From NCBI GenBank assembly GCA_023423895.1, contig JAFAER010000139.1:1-64000 (forward strand): 64,000 nt of DNA, read 5' to 3'. Position 1 is the first letter of the stretch. The number at the start of each line of letters is the position of its first letter. Positions 1 to 6,981 of the stretch are shown piece by piece. The translations under genes and the position numbers were made by a program. Below the pieces are notes generated by a model that was not told the DNA's origin, searched no databases, and was given only the letters and a program-made list of their open reading frames with translations. This DNA comes from Pseudomonadota bacterium (GTDB taxonomy: Bacteria > Myxococcota_A > Polyangia > Polyangiales > Polyangiaceae).

Positions 1-152
1 GGAGGGGGCGGGGGGGCGTGAGGCCCGGCGGCGCACTCATTTTGTAGAGGGTGAGGGCGAGGACGAGAACGCGTCGAAGCTCTGTATCCGGAGCTTATCC
101 GCCGGATTCTCCGCCCGTAGTTGAAGAAGCGTGAAAGGCAGGAATTGAGTCG

Positions 153-1439
153 ATGCGAACGATCGGTGTGAGTGTTTCCCTGGCTCTCGTGGCGATGGTC
201 TCGGCGGTGGTGGGAGGCTGCAGCAACGACGCGTCTCCCCGCGAGCGGGCAGCCACGGGCATGTCGCTCGACGAGCTCCAGGTGAGCACGCGCGGCCAGC
301 TCCCCGTGTGTGACGCGTCGAACGAGGCTGCGCTCGCGTACGTCGTCGACGAGAAGCAGATCGTCGCGTGCCTCGACGGCCAGTGGCAGCAGGTCATCTT
401 CCCGGACGCGCCGCGCGGCGACAAGGGCGAGGCCGGCGACAAGGGCGACGCGGGCGACAAGGGCGAGACCGGGTACAAGGGCGCGAAGGGCGCGACCGGT
501 GACAAGGGCGAGACCGGCCCGCAGGGCGAGATCGGCGACAAGGGCGCGCTCGGCATCGTCGGAGCGGTCGGCGACAAGGGCCTCTTCGGCGACAAGGGCG
601 CCACGGGCGACAAGGGCGAGAAGGGCGACACGGGCGAGACCGGTGACAAGGGCGAGAAGGGCGATGCCGGTCCGACCGGCGACAAGGGCCCGACGGGTCC
701 GCAGGGCGAGACCGGCGACAAGGGCGAGAAGGGCGACGCCGGCGTCGAAGGCGACAAGGGCGACGCGGGCTCGACGGGCTACACGTCGCTCGTGAAGTCC
801 TCCGTCGCCGCCGAGGGCACGACGAACTGCGAGGGCGGTGGCATCCGGATCGATGCCGGCCTCGACACGAACCGCAACGGCATTCTCGACGGCGCCGAGA
901 TCACGCAGACGGCGTGGCTCTGCAAGGACGCTCCCCCGGTGCGCTCGCGCATCATCTTCATGACGGCGGGCAAGTGGACCGGCAACCTCGGCGGGGTGAG
1001 CGGCGCTCACGCGAAGTGCCAGTTGGCCAAGGGAAGCAATCCGACGATCGCGGGCAAGAACTTCAAGGCGCTCATCGGCAGCTCGACGACGAAGCCGAGC
1101 GACTATCTCCTGACCGACGGAAAGTTCGTCCGCATGGATGGCACCGTAGTGGCAAAGAACTGGACGCAGCTCCTCTCGAGCTCGACGCTCGACGCGACGA
1201 TCAATCAGGATCAGTTCGGAACCGTCTACACCTACAGCAACACGAACCAGGTCTGGACCGGCGTCGTGTGGGGCGCGACCGCGAGCCCAAACACGTGCCT
1301 CAACTGGACGACGAGCACGTCGGACTTCAACATCGCGAAGGGGCATACGGGCACGGCCGTGCAGACGTGGCACTCCTGGTTCAACCAGGGAGCCGGCACG
1401 TGTGACTACGCGCGAGCCCTCTACTGCATCGAAGAGTGA
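153..1439 (+). CDS. Collagen-like repeat lipoprotein with C-terminal DUF1554-type domain
   Basis: The 428-residue product starts with a lipoprotein signal (lipobox Cys about residue 23). From about residue 89 to 209 it is an uninterrupted run of some 40 Gly-X-Y triplets dominated by GDKGE and GDKGD, which is the collagen triple-helix pattern without hydroxyproline. A short region follows with a GLDTNRNGILDGAE motif, probably calcium-binding, of the kind often found next to bacterial collagen repeats. The C-terminal about 160 residues, with several Cys and the sequence NTCLNWTTS, resemble the DUF1554/lectin-like fold seen at the ends of bacterial collagen-like proteins. Family knowledge suggests a trimeric surface stalk with a C-terminal head; a role in adhesion or biofilm matrix is inference. 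The start is the ATG after a purine-rich stretch (aaggcagga). Confidence 0.9.
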   Translation: MRTIGVSVSLALVAMVSAVVGGCSNDASPRERAATGMSLDELQVSTRGQLPVCDASNEAALAYVVDEKQIVACLDGQWQQVIFPDAPRGDKGEAGDKGDAGDKGETGYKGAKGATGDKGETGPQGEIGDKGALGIVGAVGDKGLFGDKGATGDKGEKGDTGETGDKGEKGDAGPTGDKGPTGPQGETGDKGEKGDAGVEGDKGDAGSTGYTSLVKSSVAAEGTTNCEGGGIRIDAGLDTNRNGILDGAEITQTAWLCKDAPPVRSRIIFMTAGKWTGNLGGVSGAHAKCQLAKGSNPTIAGKNFKALIGSSTTKPSDYLLTDGKFVRMDGTVVAKNWTQLLSSSTLDATINQDQFGTVYTYSNTNQVWTGVVWGATASPNTCLNWTTSTSDFNIAKGHTGTAVQTWHSWFNQGAGTCDYARALYCIEE

Positions 1440-1562
1440 CGCGTCATCACGTCGCGTGAGGTGAGCGCTGGCGAGCTCGAATCGGCCACCCTCGTGGGTG
1501 CCCGGTCCGAGCTCGCGCCGCTTTGTACTCCGCGCTCCCGACAAGTCGCGCGCCGTCCGCGG

Positions 1563-1654
1563 TCAAGGGTTCGGGCCTTCGGCGGCCAGCTTTCGCGACA
1601 GCGCAGGCCGTGAGCGCGCGATCGTAGATCCGGAGGTCGGCGTATTCGGCTTCG
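1563..1654 (-). pseudogene. 3' remnant of a second LamG-domain lipoprotein gene
   Basis: This 92-bp stretch matches 2285-2375, the 3' end of the LamG-type gene next door, at about 84 of 91 positions. On the minus strand it encodes EAEYADLRIYDRALTACAVAK, almost identical to the end of the intact protein, but a one-base insertion (cttt for ctt near 1592) shifts the last residues out of frame. No more of the second copy is visible. It is a decayed duplicate and is not expected to be expressed as a protein. Confidence 0.8.
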
Positions 1655-1672
1655 CTCTCGCCCGCGTCGAGC

Positions 1673-2140
1673 TCACTCGGGACAATCCCCTCGTATGTCG
1701 CTCGACATGACCAGCCTGTAGATCGCGTCGGAGCACGGCTCGAGGTCGCCCGAGTCGCGAAACGTCCACGTAAAGGGCGTCCGGAAAAACTCCTTCCCTT
1801 CGGGACCGCTCCGGACATAACAGCCGACTTCACCGTTGTTCACGCAGATGCCCTCGGACGGAGGGTGCGTTCCTCGGCATGCGAGAGCTGTTCTGGTGGC
1901 CTCCAAGCAGCCGGCGTCGAGATGGACACGCCAGCCGGTCATGGGACTGCAACAATAAGGGCTGGGACCACAACTGCCGGCGTCCAGCACGCACACCTCC
2001 GACGTCGAGGTCTCGGACGGAGCCCCCTCCAGCGAAGCGTCTCCCGCCTCGTCCTCCGAGCTCGCGTGCTCCCCCGACCTCGAACATGCCAGCACCATCA
2101 CGAAGCCGACGGGCAGAATCAGCGTAGCCGCCGCGCGCAT
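1673..2140 (-). CDS. Small Cys-containing lipoprotein of unknown function
   Basis: The 155-residue product begins MRAAATLILPVGFVMVLAC, a clean lipoprotein signal with the lipidated Cys about residue 19, so it should be anchored in the envelope. An acidic Ser/Glu-rich linker follows, then a compact domain with eight or more Cys (CVLDAGSCGPSPYCC, CLEATRTALAC, CVNNGEVGC), likely disulfide-bonded. I chose this ATG, not the upstream in-frame starts, because it begins the signal peptide and has GGAG just upstream. It lies downstream of the LamG-type lipoprotein gene on the same strand, and its stop is 18 bp from the LamG remnant, so this spot has been rearranged. I do not recognise the family. Confidence 0.75.
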   Translation of the reverse strand: MRAAATLILPVGFVMVLACSRSGEHASSEDEAGDASLEGAPSETSTSEVCVLDAGSCGPSPYCCSPMTGWRVHLDAGCLEATRTALACRGTHPPSEGICVNNGEVGCYVRSGPEGKEFFRTPFTWTFRDSGDLEPCSDAIYRLVMSSDIRGDCPE

Positions 2141-2284
2141 TGTCAGTGCTCCGCAGGATTTCCTGAGTGGAAGTAGTCGGCCGAATGGATGGTCACGCCA
2201 TGCTCCGGCACTCTGTAGTGCCGTAGCTCGCATTCGGTTGACGTCAAGGCGGCCTCGACGCGACGCCGCTGCACTCGCCAACGA

Positions 2285-3121
2285 TCAAGGGTTCGGGCCG
2301 TCCGCGGCCAGCTTCGCGACGGCGCAGGCGGTGAGCGCGCGGTCGAAGATGCGGAGGTCGGCGTATTCGGCTTCGATGTGCGGATCGGCGGCGTATTGCG
2401 AGCGGCCGAGCCACGCGTTGTGATCGACGATCGACGACAGCGGGATGGTGAGCGGCACGCGCGCGACGAGCGTCGCGCCGGAATAGAGGGAGAGCCCCTC
2501 GCCACCGACGACGGCGACGATGAGCTGCATGCGGTCGTCGAGGCCGACGTCGCTCGATGCGGCGACCTCGTTCGGCGGGCCGTCGGTGCTCATGAGGACC
2601 GCCACGCCCGAAGGGACGTTGCCCGTCGCCGGCGTCGCCGCGAAGTACGAGCGCCCCGTCGCCGCCTCGCCGAGGGGCGGGTCTTCACCGAGGCTGCTCG
2701 TCCCGATGTCGAAGATGCGCGTGTAGCCACCCCCGCCGAGGCGCCGGATCCACACCGCGACGCTCACCTCGGTCAGGCCCGCGAGGATGCCGTTCGGCAG
2801 GTCGACGTAGTCGTCTCCGCCGTTCAGCCGGAGGACGCCCGAACCGTCGAGTGTCGCGGTCCCATGAGCTCGCCCGGACGCACCCCCGCGCGCGTCCACG
2901 ATCTCGGTTCCGACGCCGTCGAACGTGAAGTGGCGCGTCGGCGCCGGCGGCACGCACGGATCATCGTCCCCCGCCTCGATGCTCCCGCCGGCGTCGATCG
3001 TGCTCGGAGAAGCGTCGGTGCCGTCGAGGCGCCCCAGCGGGATCGGCCCGGAGCTGCAAGCCGCCGCCAGGCATGCCACGCTGAGCCATGCCGCTCGAGC
3101 TCGACCGAGCGCGGTAGCCAT
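2285..3121 (-). CDS. LamG/concanavalin-like domain lipoprotein
   Basis: The 278-residue product has a lipoprotein signal (LAAAC, Cys about residue 22) and an acidic linker. A domain from about residue 60 to the end then shows the LamG/Laminin_G_3 pattern: HFTFDG, the core phrase GDDYVDLPNG, VSVAVWIRR, and the closing ADLRIFDRALTACAVAKL. These jelly-roll domains usually bind carbohydrate or act as structural modules on secreted proteins; the ligand here is unknown. The upstream frame stays open well beyond the signal peptide, but that extension overlaps the divergent sigma factor gene, so the ATG at 3121 is preferred although its ribosome site is weak. A decayed copy of the 3' end lies at 1563-1654. 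Confidence 0.82.
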   Translation of the reverse strand: MATALGRARAAWLSVACLAAACSSGPIPLGRLDGTDASPSTIDAGGSIEAGDDDPCVPPAPTRHFTFDGVGTEIVDARGGASGRAHGTATLDGSGVLRLNGGDDYVDLPNGILAGLTEVSVAVWIRRLGGGGYTRIFDIGTSSLGEDPPLGEAATGRSYFAATPATGNVPSGVAVLMSTDGPPNEVAASSDVGLDDRMQLIVAVVGGEGLSLYSGATLVARVPLTIPLSSIVDHNAWLGRSQYAADPHIEAEYADLRIFDRALTACAVAKLAADGPNP

Positions 3122-3175
3122 CGATGAGCAGATAGCATGCCCTACGATCGTTCGCGCCCGTGCGGATCGCGACAC

Positions 3176-3180
3176 GGAAC
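3176..3180 (+). promoter_or_regulatory. Candidate ECF-type -35 element (GGAAC) upstream of sigma factor
   Basis: GGAAC, the commonest core of ECF sigma -35 elements, lies about 100 bp before the preferred ATG of the sigma factor gene. A start site near 3210 would leave a leader of about 70 nt. No convincing -10 is assigned. The same pentamer occurs before the paralogous sigma gene at 28548. A pentamer is weak evidence on its own. Confidence 0.25.
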
Positions 3181-3281
3181 TGGCCTCTTGCGGCAACATC
3201 CTCCTCGTGAGCCCTTCGAGCGTGCACGGCGACCAGTCCACGCGTGACGTCGTGCAGCACGGCGCCTCCGCGTCGGCCGGC

Positions 3282-3827
3282 ATGATCGAGCCGCCTCCCG
3301 CCGAGCGGCCGCAGCACGACTTCCACAGGGTGTACGAGGAGGTCTTCCCTTTCGTCTGGCGCGTCGCCCGCCGGCTGGGCGTTCCCGAAGCCGCGCTCGA
3401 TGACGTGTGCCAGGACGTGTTCGTCGTCGTCCACAAGCGGCTCCCGGAGTTCGAGGGCCGATCGTCGCTCAAGACATGGGTCTACGGGATACTCCACAAC
3501 GTCGTCCTCATGCGGCGGCGGACGACGAAGCGCAAAGACGCGCCTCTCACCGACCTCGACTCGGAGGTCCTGATCGACGCCTCCACCGATCCGCACGAGG
3601 CGGCGAGCGGAGCGCAGGCCGCGCGCATCGCGCACGCGCTGCTCGCGCAGCTCGACGACGACAAACGCACGATGCTCGTCCTCGTCGAGCTCGAAGGCAT
3701 GACCGTGCCCGAGGCGGCAGAGGCCACGCAGACCAATCTCAACACGGCATATGCCCGGCTTCGCGCAGCGCGCGCGGAGTTCGCCGCGGCCGTGAACCGA
3801 TTCCACGCGAAGCAGAGGAGGACGTGA
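3282..3827 (+). CDS. ECF-type RNA polymerase sigma factor (module 1)
   Basis: The 181-residue product has sigma region 2 near residues 20-80 (VYEEVFPFVWRVARRLG, DDVCQDVFVVVHKRLPEF, SLKTWVYGILHNV) and sigma region 4 near 125-175 (LDDDKRTMLVLVELEGMTVPEAAEAT, with helix-turn-helix NTAYARLRAARAEF). That is the minimal two-domain ECF layout, which redirects RNA polymerase to a small regulon. The stop overlaps the ATG of the next gene (TGATG), so the two are translationally coupled, as is usual for a sigma factor and its regulator. An in-frame GTG at 3207 is an alternative start. A paralogue in the same kind of context lies at 28585-29253. The signal it answers to is not visible. Confidence 0.9.
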   Translation: MIEPPPAERPQHDFHRVYEEVFPFVWRVARRLGVPEAALDDVCQDVFVVVHKRLPEFEGRSSLKTWVYGILHNVVLMRRRTTKRKDAPLTDLDSEVLIDASTDPHEAASGAQAARIAHALLAQLDDDKRTMLVLVELEGMTVPEAAEATQTNLNTAYARLRAARAEFAAAVNRFHAKQRRT

Positions 3828-4654
3828 TGGACGAGCTCGGCCCTGACGAGCAAAGGTGGCTCGACGTGCTCCGCGTCGCGGACGAACCGACGGCGGAGGA
3901 CCGTCGACGCGTGCTCGCTACCGTCACGTCGTCCGTTGCCGGTGCAGGCGTCGGCGCTGCGGCGGCTGGCGTCGCGAAGTCCGGCGCCGTCGCGAAAGCG
4001 GCAGGCACGGCGACCGTGCTGACCGCGGGCTGGAAGATCGGCCTCGCCGTCGTCGCGCTCGGAGTCGCCGGTGCGGCGGCAGGCGCAGCGATGGGCTTCG
4101 GGGCCGGTCGAGCGCCGGAGGCCCTGCCCGCGAGCCACGCGGCAGCGGCGAACGCGGCCGCGCCGGAGACATCCGCCGAGAGCCAGGCGGCCATATCCAT
4201 TGCGCCGACCAGCGACGAAGCTCCTCCCTCGACTCCGACGCCTGGCTCCGTTGCTTCGCCGAGTGTCCCCGCCGCAGAACCGTCGACCGCGTCGAGCCCT
4301 CGTTCGAACGAAGCGGTCGCCGCCGTTCCCCCGAAAGGAGCCAGTCGCACGGCGGCGCCCCGGTCGTCGCACCCGCGCGCGGTCGCGCACGACGTCGAGG
4401 CGGAGCTCGCGCTCCTCACGCAGGCACAACGTGCGCTCGAGCGCGGCGACGCGAGCGGAGCGCTGACCGTCCTCGGCCGTCACGGCCGCGAGCATCCACG
4501 CGGAGCGCTCGCCGTCGAGCGTGAGGGCCTTCGCGCGATCGCTTCATGTGAAGCTAAGCGGAGCGACGGCCCTGCGCTCGCCCAGCGCTTCGTCGCGCAG
4601 AACCCGACGTCGCCGCTCGTGGCGCGCGTCAAGGGTGCATGTTTGTCGCCGTAA
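3827..4654 (+). CDS. One-TM putative anti-sigma/regulator with TPR-like C-terminal domain (module 1)
   Basis: The 275-residue product has a short cytoplasmic N-terminus (DELGPDEQRWLDVLRVADEP), an Ala/Gly-rich membrane segment about residues 68-94, a long Pro/Ser/Ala-rich linker, and a helical, probably periplasmic domain from about 185 to the end (LALLTQAQRALERGDASGAL, then QNPTSPLVARVKGACL). Its start overlaps the sigma gene stop, and the layout N-terminal domain, one TM, periplasmic sensor resembles membrane anti-sigma factors such as FecR. No known anti-sigma domain is recognisable, so that role is inference. The C-terminal domain aligns with the second-module protein at 29243-30013, including the conserved PTSPL and a preceding helix pair, which shows that the two are paralogues. 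Confidence 0.75.
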   Translation: MDELGPDEQRWLDVLRVADEPTAEDRRRVLATVTSSVAGAGVGAAAAGVAKSGAVAKAAGTATVLTAGWKIGLAVVALGVAGAAAGAAMGFGAGRAPEALPASHAAAANAAAPETSAESQAAISIAPTSDEAPPSTPTPGSVASPSVPAAEPSTASSPRSNEAVAAVPPKGASRTAAPRSSHPRAVAHDVEAELALLTQAQRALERGDASGALTVLGRHGREHPRGALAVEREGLRAIASCEAKRSDGPALAQRFVAQNPTSPLVARVKGACLSP

Positions 4655-4657
4655 AGA

Positions 4658-4685
4658 CGCCGCGCCGGACGTAGACTCCGCGGCG
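4658..4685 (+). other. Inverted repeat abutting the start codon of the outer-membrane protein gene
   Basis: CGCCGCG at 4658-4664 and CGCGGCG at 4679-4685 can pair as a 7-bp stem with a 14-nt loop that ends right before the ATG at 4686. No obvious Shine-Dalgarno sequence lies outside it. It could damp translation of the third gene of the module or be chance in GC-rich DNA. Confidence 0.3.
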
Positions 4686-5771
4686 ATGCAGCCGCGGGAG
4701 GCGGAACGAGGAGGAAAACGCGAGGGCTCGCGCCTCGTTCTTTTCAGCGAAGGCAGGTGCGCCGCGATCCTTCGACGATGCTTCGTGCTTGCCGTCACTC
4801 TCGCCTCGTTGTTCGTGACGATGCGCGCGCACGCGCAGTCTTCGCTCGATCTTCAGTGGTCTGCTCCCACGGATTGCCCCGATCGCGCCTGGGTCGTTCG
4901 CGCCGTCGAGCGCCTCGTGTCGGCGCCGCGCGCCACTCGCCAGGTCCCCCTTCAGGTCTCCGCATCGGTACGTCAAGACGACGGCACGTGGATCGTCGAC
5001 ATCGCGATGTCAGGCGCCGCGTCGGGCACGCGCACGCTCCGCGCGTCGTCCTGCCCTTCGATCGCGCGGGCGACGGCGCTCCTCGTCGCGCTTGCGCTCG
5101 ATCCCCAAGCCGCCACGCGGGCGGACGACGCGCTCGCGAACGATGAGCCTGCACCCGACGAGGCGCCCCCGCCAGCACCCGCACCGCCGCCGGCACCCGC
5201 ACCGCCGCGGGAAGAGCTCCCCGCCGAGACGCCACGTCCTTCGCCGGTTCGGCCATTCGTCTTCGCAGGCGCCGCGCTCGAGCGCGCGCTCGTCCCGGGG
5301 CTCGCCCTGGGGATCGGCGTGGGCGGCGGCGTCACGTGGCGTGCGCTGCGCGTCGACGCCAGCGCGCAGCTCTTTCCTCACGCGAGCGCGTCGCTCGCAC
5401 GCGTTCGCGACGTGGGCGCAGACTTCTCGCTCGCAGCGATCGGCGCACGCGGCTGCGTCGGCCACGCGCTGCCGGCGCTCGCGGCATACGGATGTGGAGG
5501 CGTTCGCGGCACGCGAATCGCCGGGCAAGGCACGGGCATGGCGGAGAGCTACCGCCAGACCGCGCTCCTCGTCGCGCTCGAGCCCGGCGTGCTGGTCCTC
5601 GTGCGAGCTCCCGGCAACACGAGCGGCCCCGCCCTCGAGGTCGAAGGCTCGCTCGTCGTGCCGCTCACCCGGCCGGACTTCGTCATCCTCGCGGACGGAC
5701 CGAGCGAGCCCTTGTTTCGCGTGTCGGCCGTGGGCCTACGTGTGGCCCTCTTCGCCAGCTACCACTTCTGA
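4686..5771 (+). CDS. Predicted outer-membrane protein with N-terminal two-Cys periplasmic domain (module 1)
   Basis: The 361-residue product has a long basic N-terminus and a signal peptide ending near AHA at residue 50. A soluble domain with two Cys about 59 residues apart follows (DCPDRAWVVRAVERL ... ASSCPSIARATALLVALALDP), then a Pro/Ala/Glu linker and a C-terminal half of alternating hydrophobic strands ending in SYHF, as expected for a small beta-barrel with a terminal Phe. It lies 31 bp after the TM gene and on the same strand. The paralogue at 27294-28361 has the same order of parts. I infer that the N-terminal domain contacts the periplasmic domain of the TM protein and the barrel sits in the outer membrane; nothing shows a transport substrate. 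Confidence 0.72.
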   Translation: MQPREAERGGKREGSRLVLFSEGRCAAILRRCFVLAVTLASLFVTMRAHAQSSLDLQWSAPTDCPDRAWVVRAVERLVSAPRATRQVPLQVSASVRQDDGTWIVDIAMSGAASGTRTLRASSCPSIARATALLVALALDPQAATRADDALANDEPAPDEAPPPAPAPPPAPAPPREELPAETPRPSPVRPFVFAGAALERALVPGLALGIGVGGGVTWRALRVDASAQLFPHASASLARVRDVGADFSLAAIGARGCVGHALPALAAYGCGGVRGTRIAGQGTGMAESYRQTALLVALEPGVLVLVRAPGNTSGPALEVEGSLVVPLTRPDFVILADGPSEPLFRVSAVGLRVALFASYHF

Positions 5772-5823
5772 TGCCAGTCGATTTCGACACGGATCGCGGC
5801 GCAGGCGGTGACAGGACGCAGAC

Positions 5824-6792
5824 ATGAATCGCCTCCGCGTTGCAGCGCTGTTCGGCGTCCTCGTCGCATGCTCGAGCACGAGCGAGCCGGCTCCGGGCGG
5901 GTCCTCGGGAACCTCCTCGGGAACCTCCGGCGGAAGCTCGACGCCCCCCGCGGACGGCAAGCCTGGATCGTCCGGCGGCACGAGCAGCGGCGTCGTCCCT
6001 CCCGCGGACGGACCGCGTGCAGGATGCAAGCGTGGCGTCGCATACGGGTATCACTCGCAAGCGGACATGCAGGCGCTCTCGAAGGGCGTCTCCTGGTGGT
6101 ACAACTGGGCGTTCGTCCCCGACGACGGCGTGCGCGACGTCTTCGGGACCATCGGGCTCGAATACGTGCCGATGGTATGGGGCGGCAACGTCGACACCGC
6201 GCAGGTCCAGCAGCGTCTTCTCCCGGGCGCGACGACGCTGCTGGGCTTCAACGAGCCCAACTTCCACGAGCAGGCGAACATGTCGGCCGCCGACGCGGCT
6301 GCGCGTTGGCCCCAGGTCCAAGCCGTCGCCGATGCCAAAGGCCTCCGCCTCGTCTCCCCCGCCGTGAACTTCTGCGGCGGCGGCTGCCATGACACCGATC
6401 CGTTCGCGTACCTCGATGACTTCTTCGCGAGCTGCAAGGACTGCCGCGTCGACGCCATTGGCGTGCACCTGTACGTCGGTTGCAAGGGCGAGAACGGGAA
6501 TCACGCGCAGTGGATGATCAATCACCTGAAGACGTTCGAAGCGCGCTTCTCTCAGCCCATCTGGCTCACCGAATTTGCGTGTGACGACGCCAAGAACGCC
6601 GACGAGCAGCGGGCGTTCCTCGTCGACGCCGTCGCTTACCTCGAGAGCGATCCGCGCATCGAGCGCTACGCGTGGTTCGCCGGACGTGCGAACAACGTCG
6701 CCCACGTCGACCTCCTCGGCGCGGACGGACAGCTCACGGCGCTCGGCCAAGCCTACGTCGACGCGCCTCGGAGCGACGCCTGCCAGCCCTGA
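5824..6792 (+). CDS. Lipoprotein glycosidase, GH128-like (beta-1,3-glucanase family)
   Basis: The 322-residue product has a lipobox (LVAC, Cys about residue 16), a Gly/Ser-rich linker to about residue 62, and a TIM-barrel catalytic domain of the Asl1-like/GH128 type. Diagnostic motifs are SWWYNW, VPMVWG, GFNEPN with Glu144 as candidate acid/base, AIGVHLY, and WLTEFAC with Glu250 as candidate nucleophile. GH128 members cut beta-1,3-glucan, so a surface-anchored enzyme for digesting fungal or other glucan fits a predatory or saprotrophic soil bacterium; the substrate is inferred from the family. It stands alone between module 1 and the FG-GAP gene. Confidence 0.88.
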   Translation: MNRLRVAALFGVLVACSSTSEPAPGGSSGTSSGTSGGSSTPPADGKPGSSGGTSSGVVPPADGPRAGCKRGVAYGYHSQADMQALSKGVSWWYNWAFVPDDGVRDVFGTIGLEYVPMVWGGNVDTAQVQQRLLPGATTLLGFNEPNFHEQANMSAADAAARWPQVQAVADAKGLRLVSPAVNFCGGGCHDTDPFAYLDDFFASCKDCRVDAIGVHLYVGCKGENGNHAQWMINHLKTFEARFSQPIWLTEFACDDAKNADEQRAFLVDAVAYLESDPRIERYAWFAGRANNVAHVDLLGADGQLTALGQAYVDAPRSDACQP

Positions 6793-6981
6793 CGCCCGCA
6801 CCGCCCGCACCGCCCGCCGCGAGCTGGTCGCACGACTTGCCGATGCGTCGAGCGGTTCGCCCCTCTTTCGCGCCGTAACCGTAAGAGCCCGTACGGTACG
6901 TCGTGCCGTTGTCCCACTCGATAGCGCCGGACTGCGGAAGTGGATCACGCAACGTCGACGAATTCGTCGATACTGCGTTCG

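Noticed and set aside
1..152. Possible 3' end of a gene or RNA at the window start
   Set aside because: G-rich sequence without a frame that shows protein similarity and with no tRNA-like fold; nothing supportable.
95..757. Minus-strand frame rich in SPxSP repeats
   Set aside because: It is the exact antisense of the Gly-X-Y repeat of the collagen-like gene; the regular SP pattern is a mirror of GDKGE codons and there is no ribosome site or signal.
1498..1710. Plus-strand small frame in the gap after the collagen-like gene
   Set aside because: It is antisense to the LamG remnant, which fully explains its apparent coding look.
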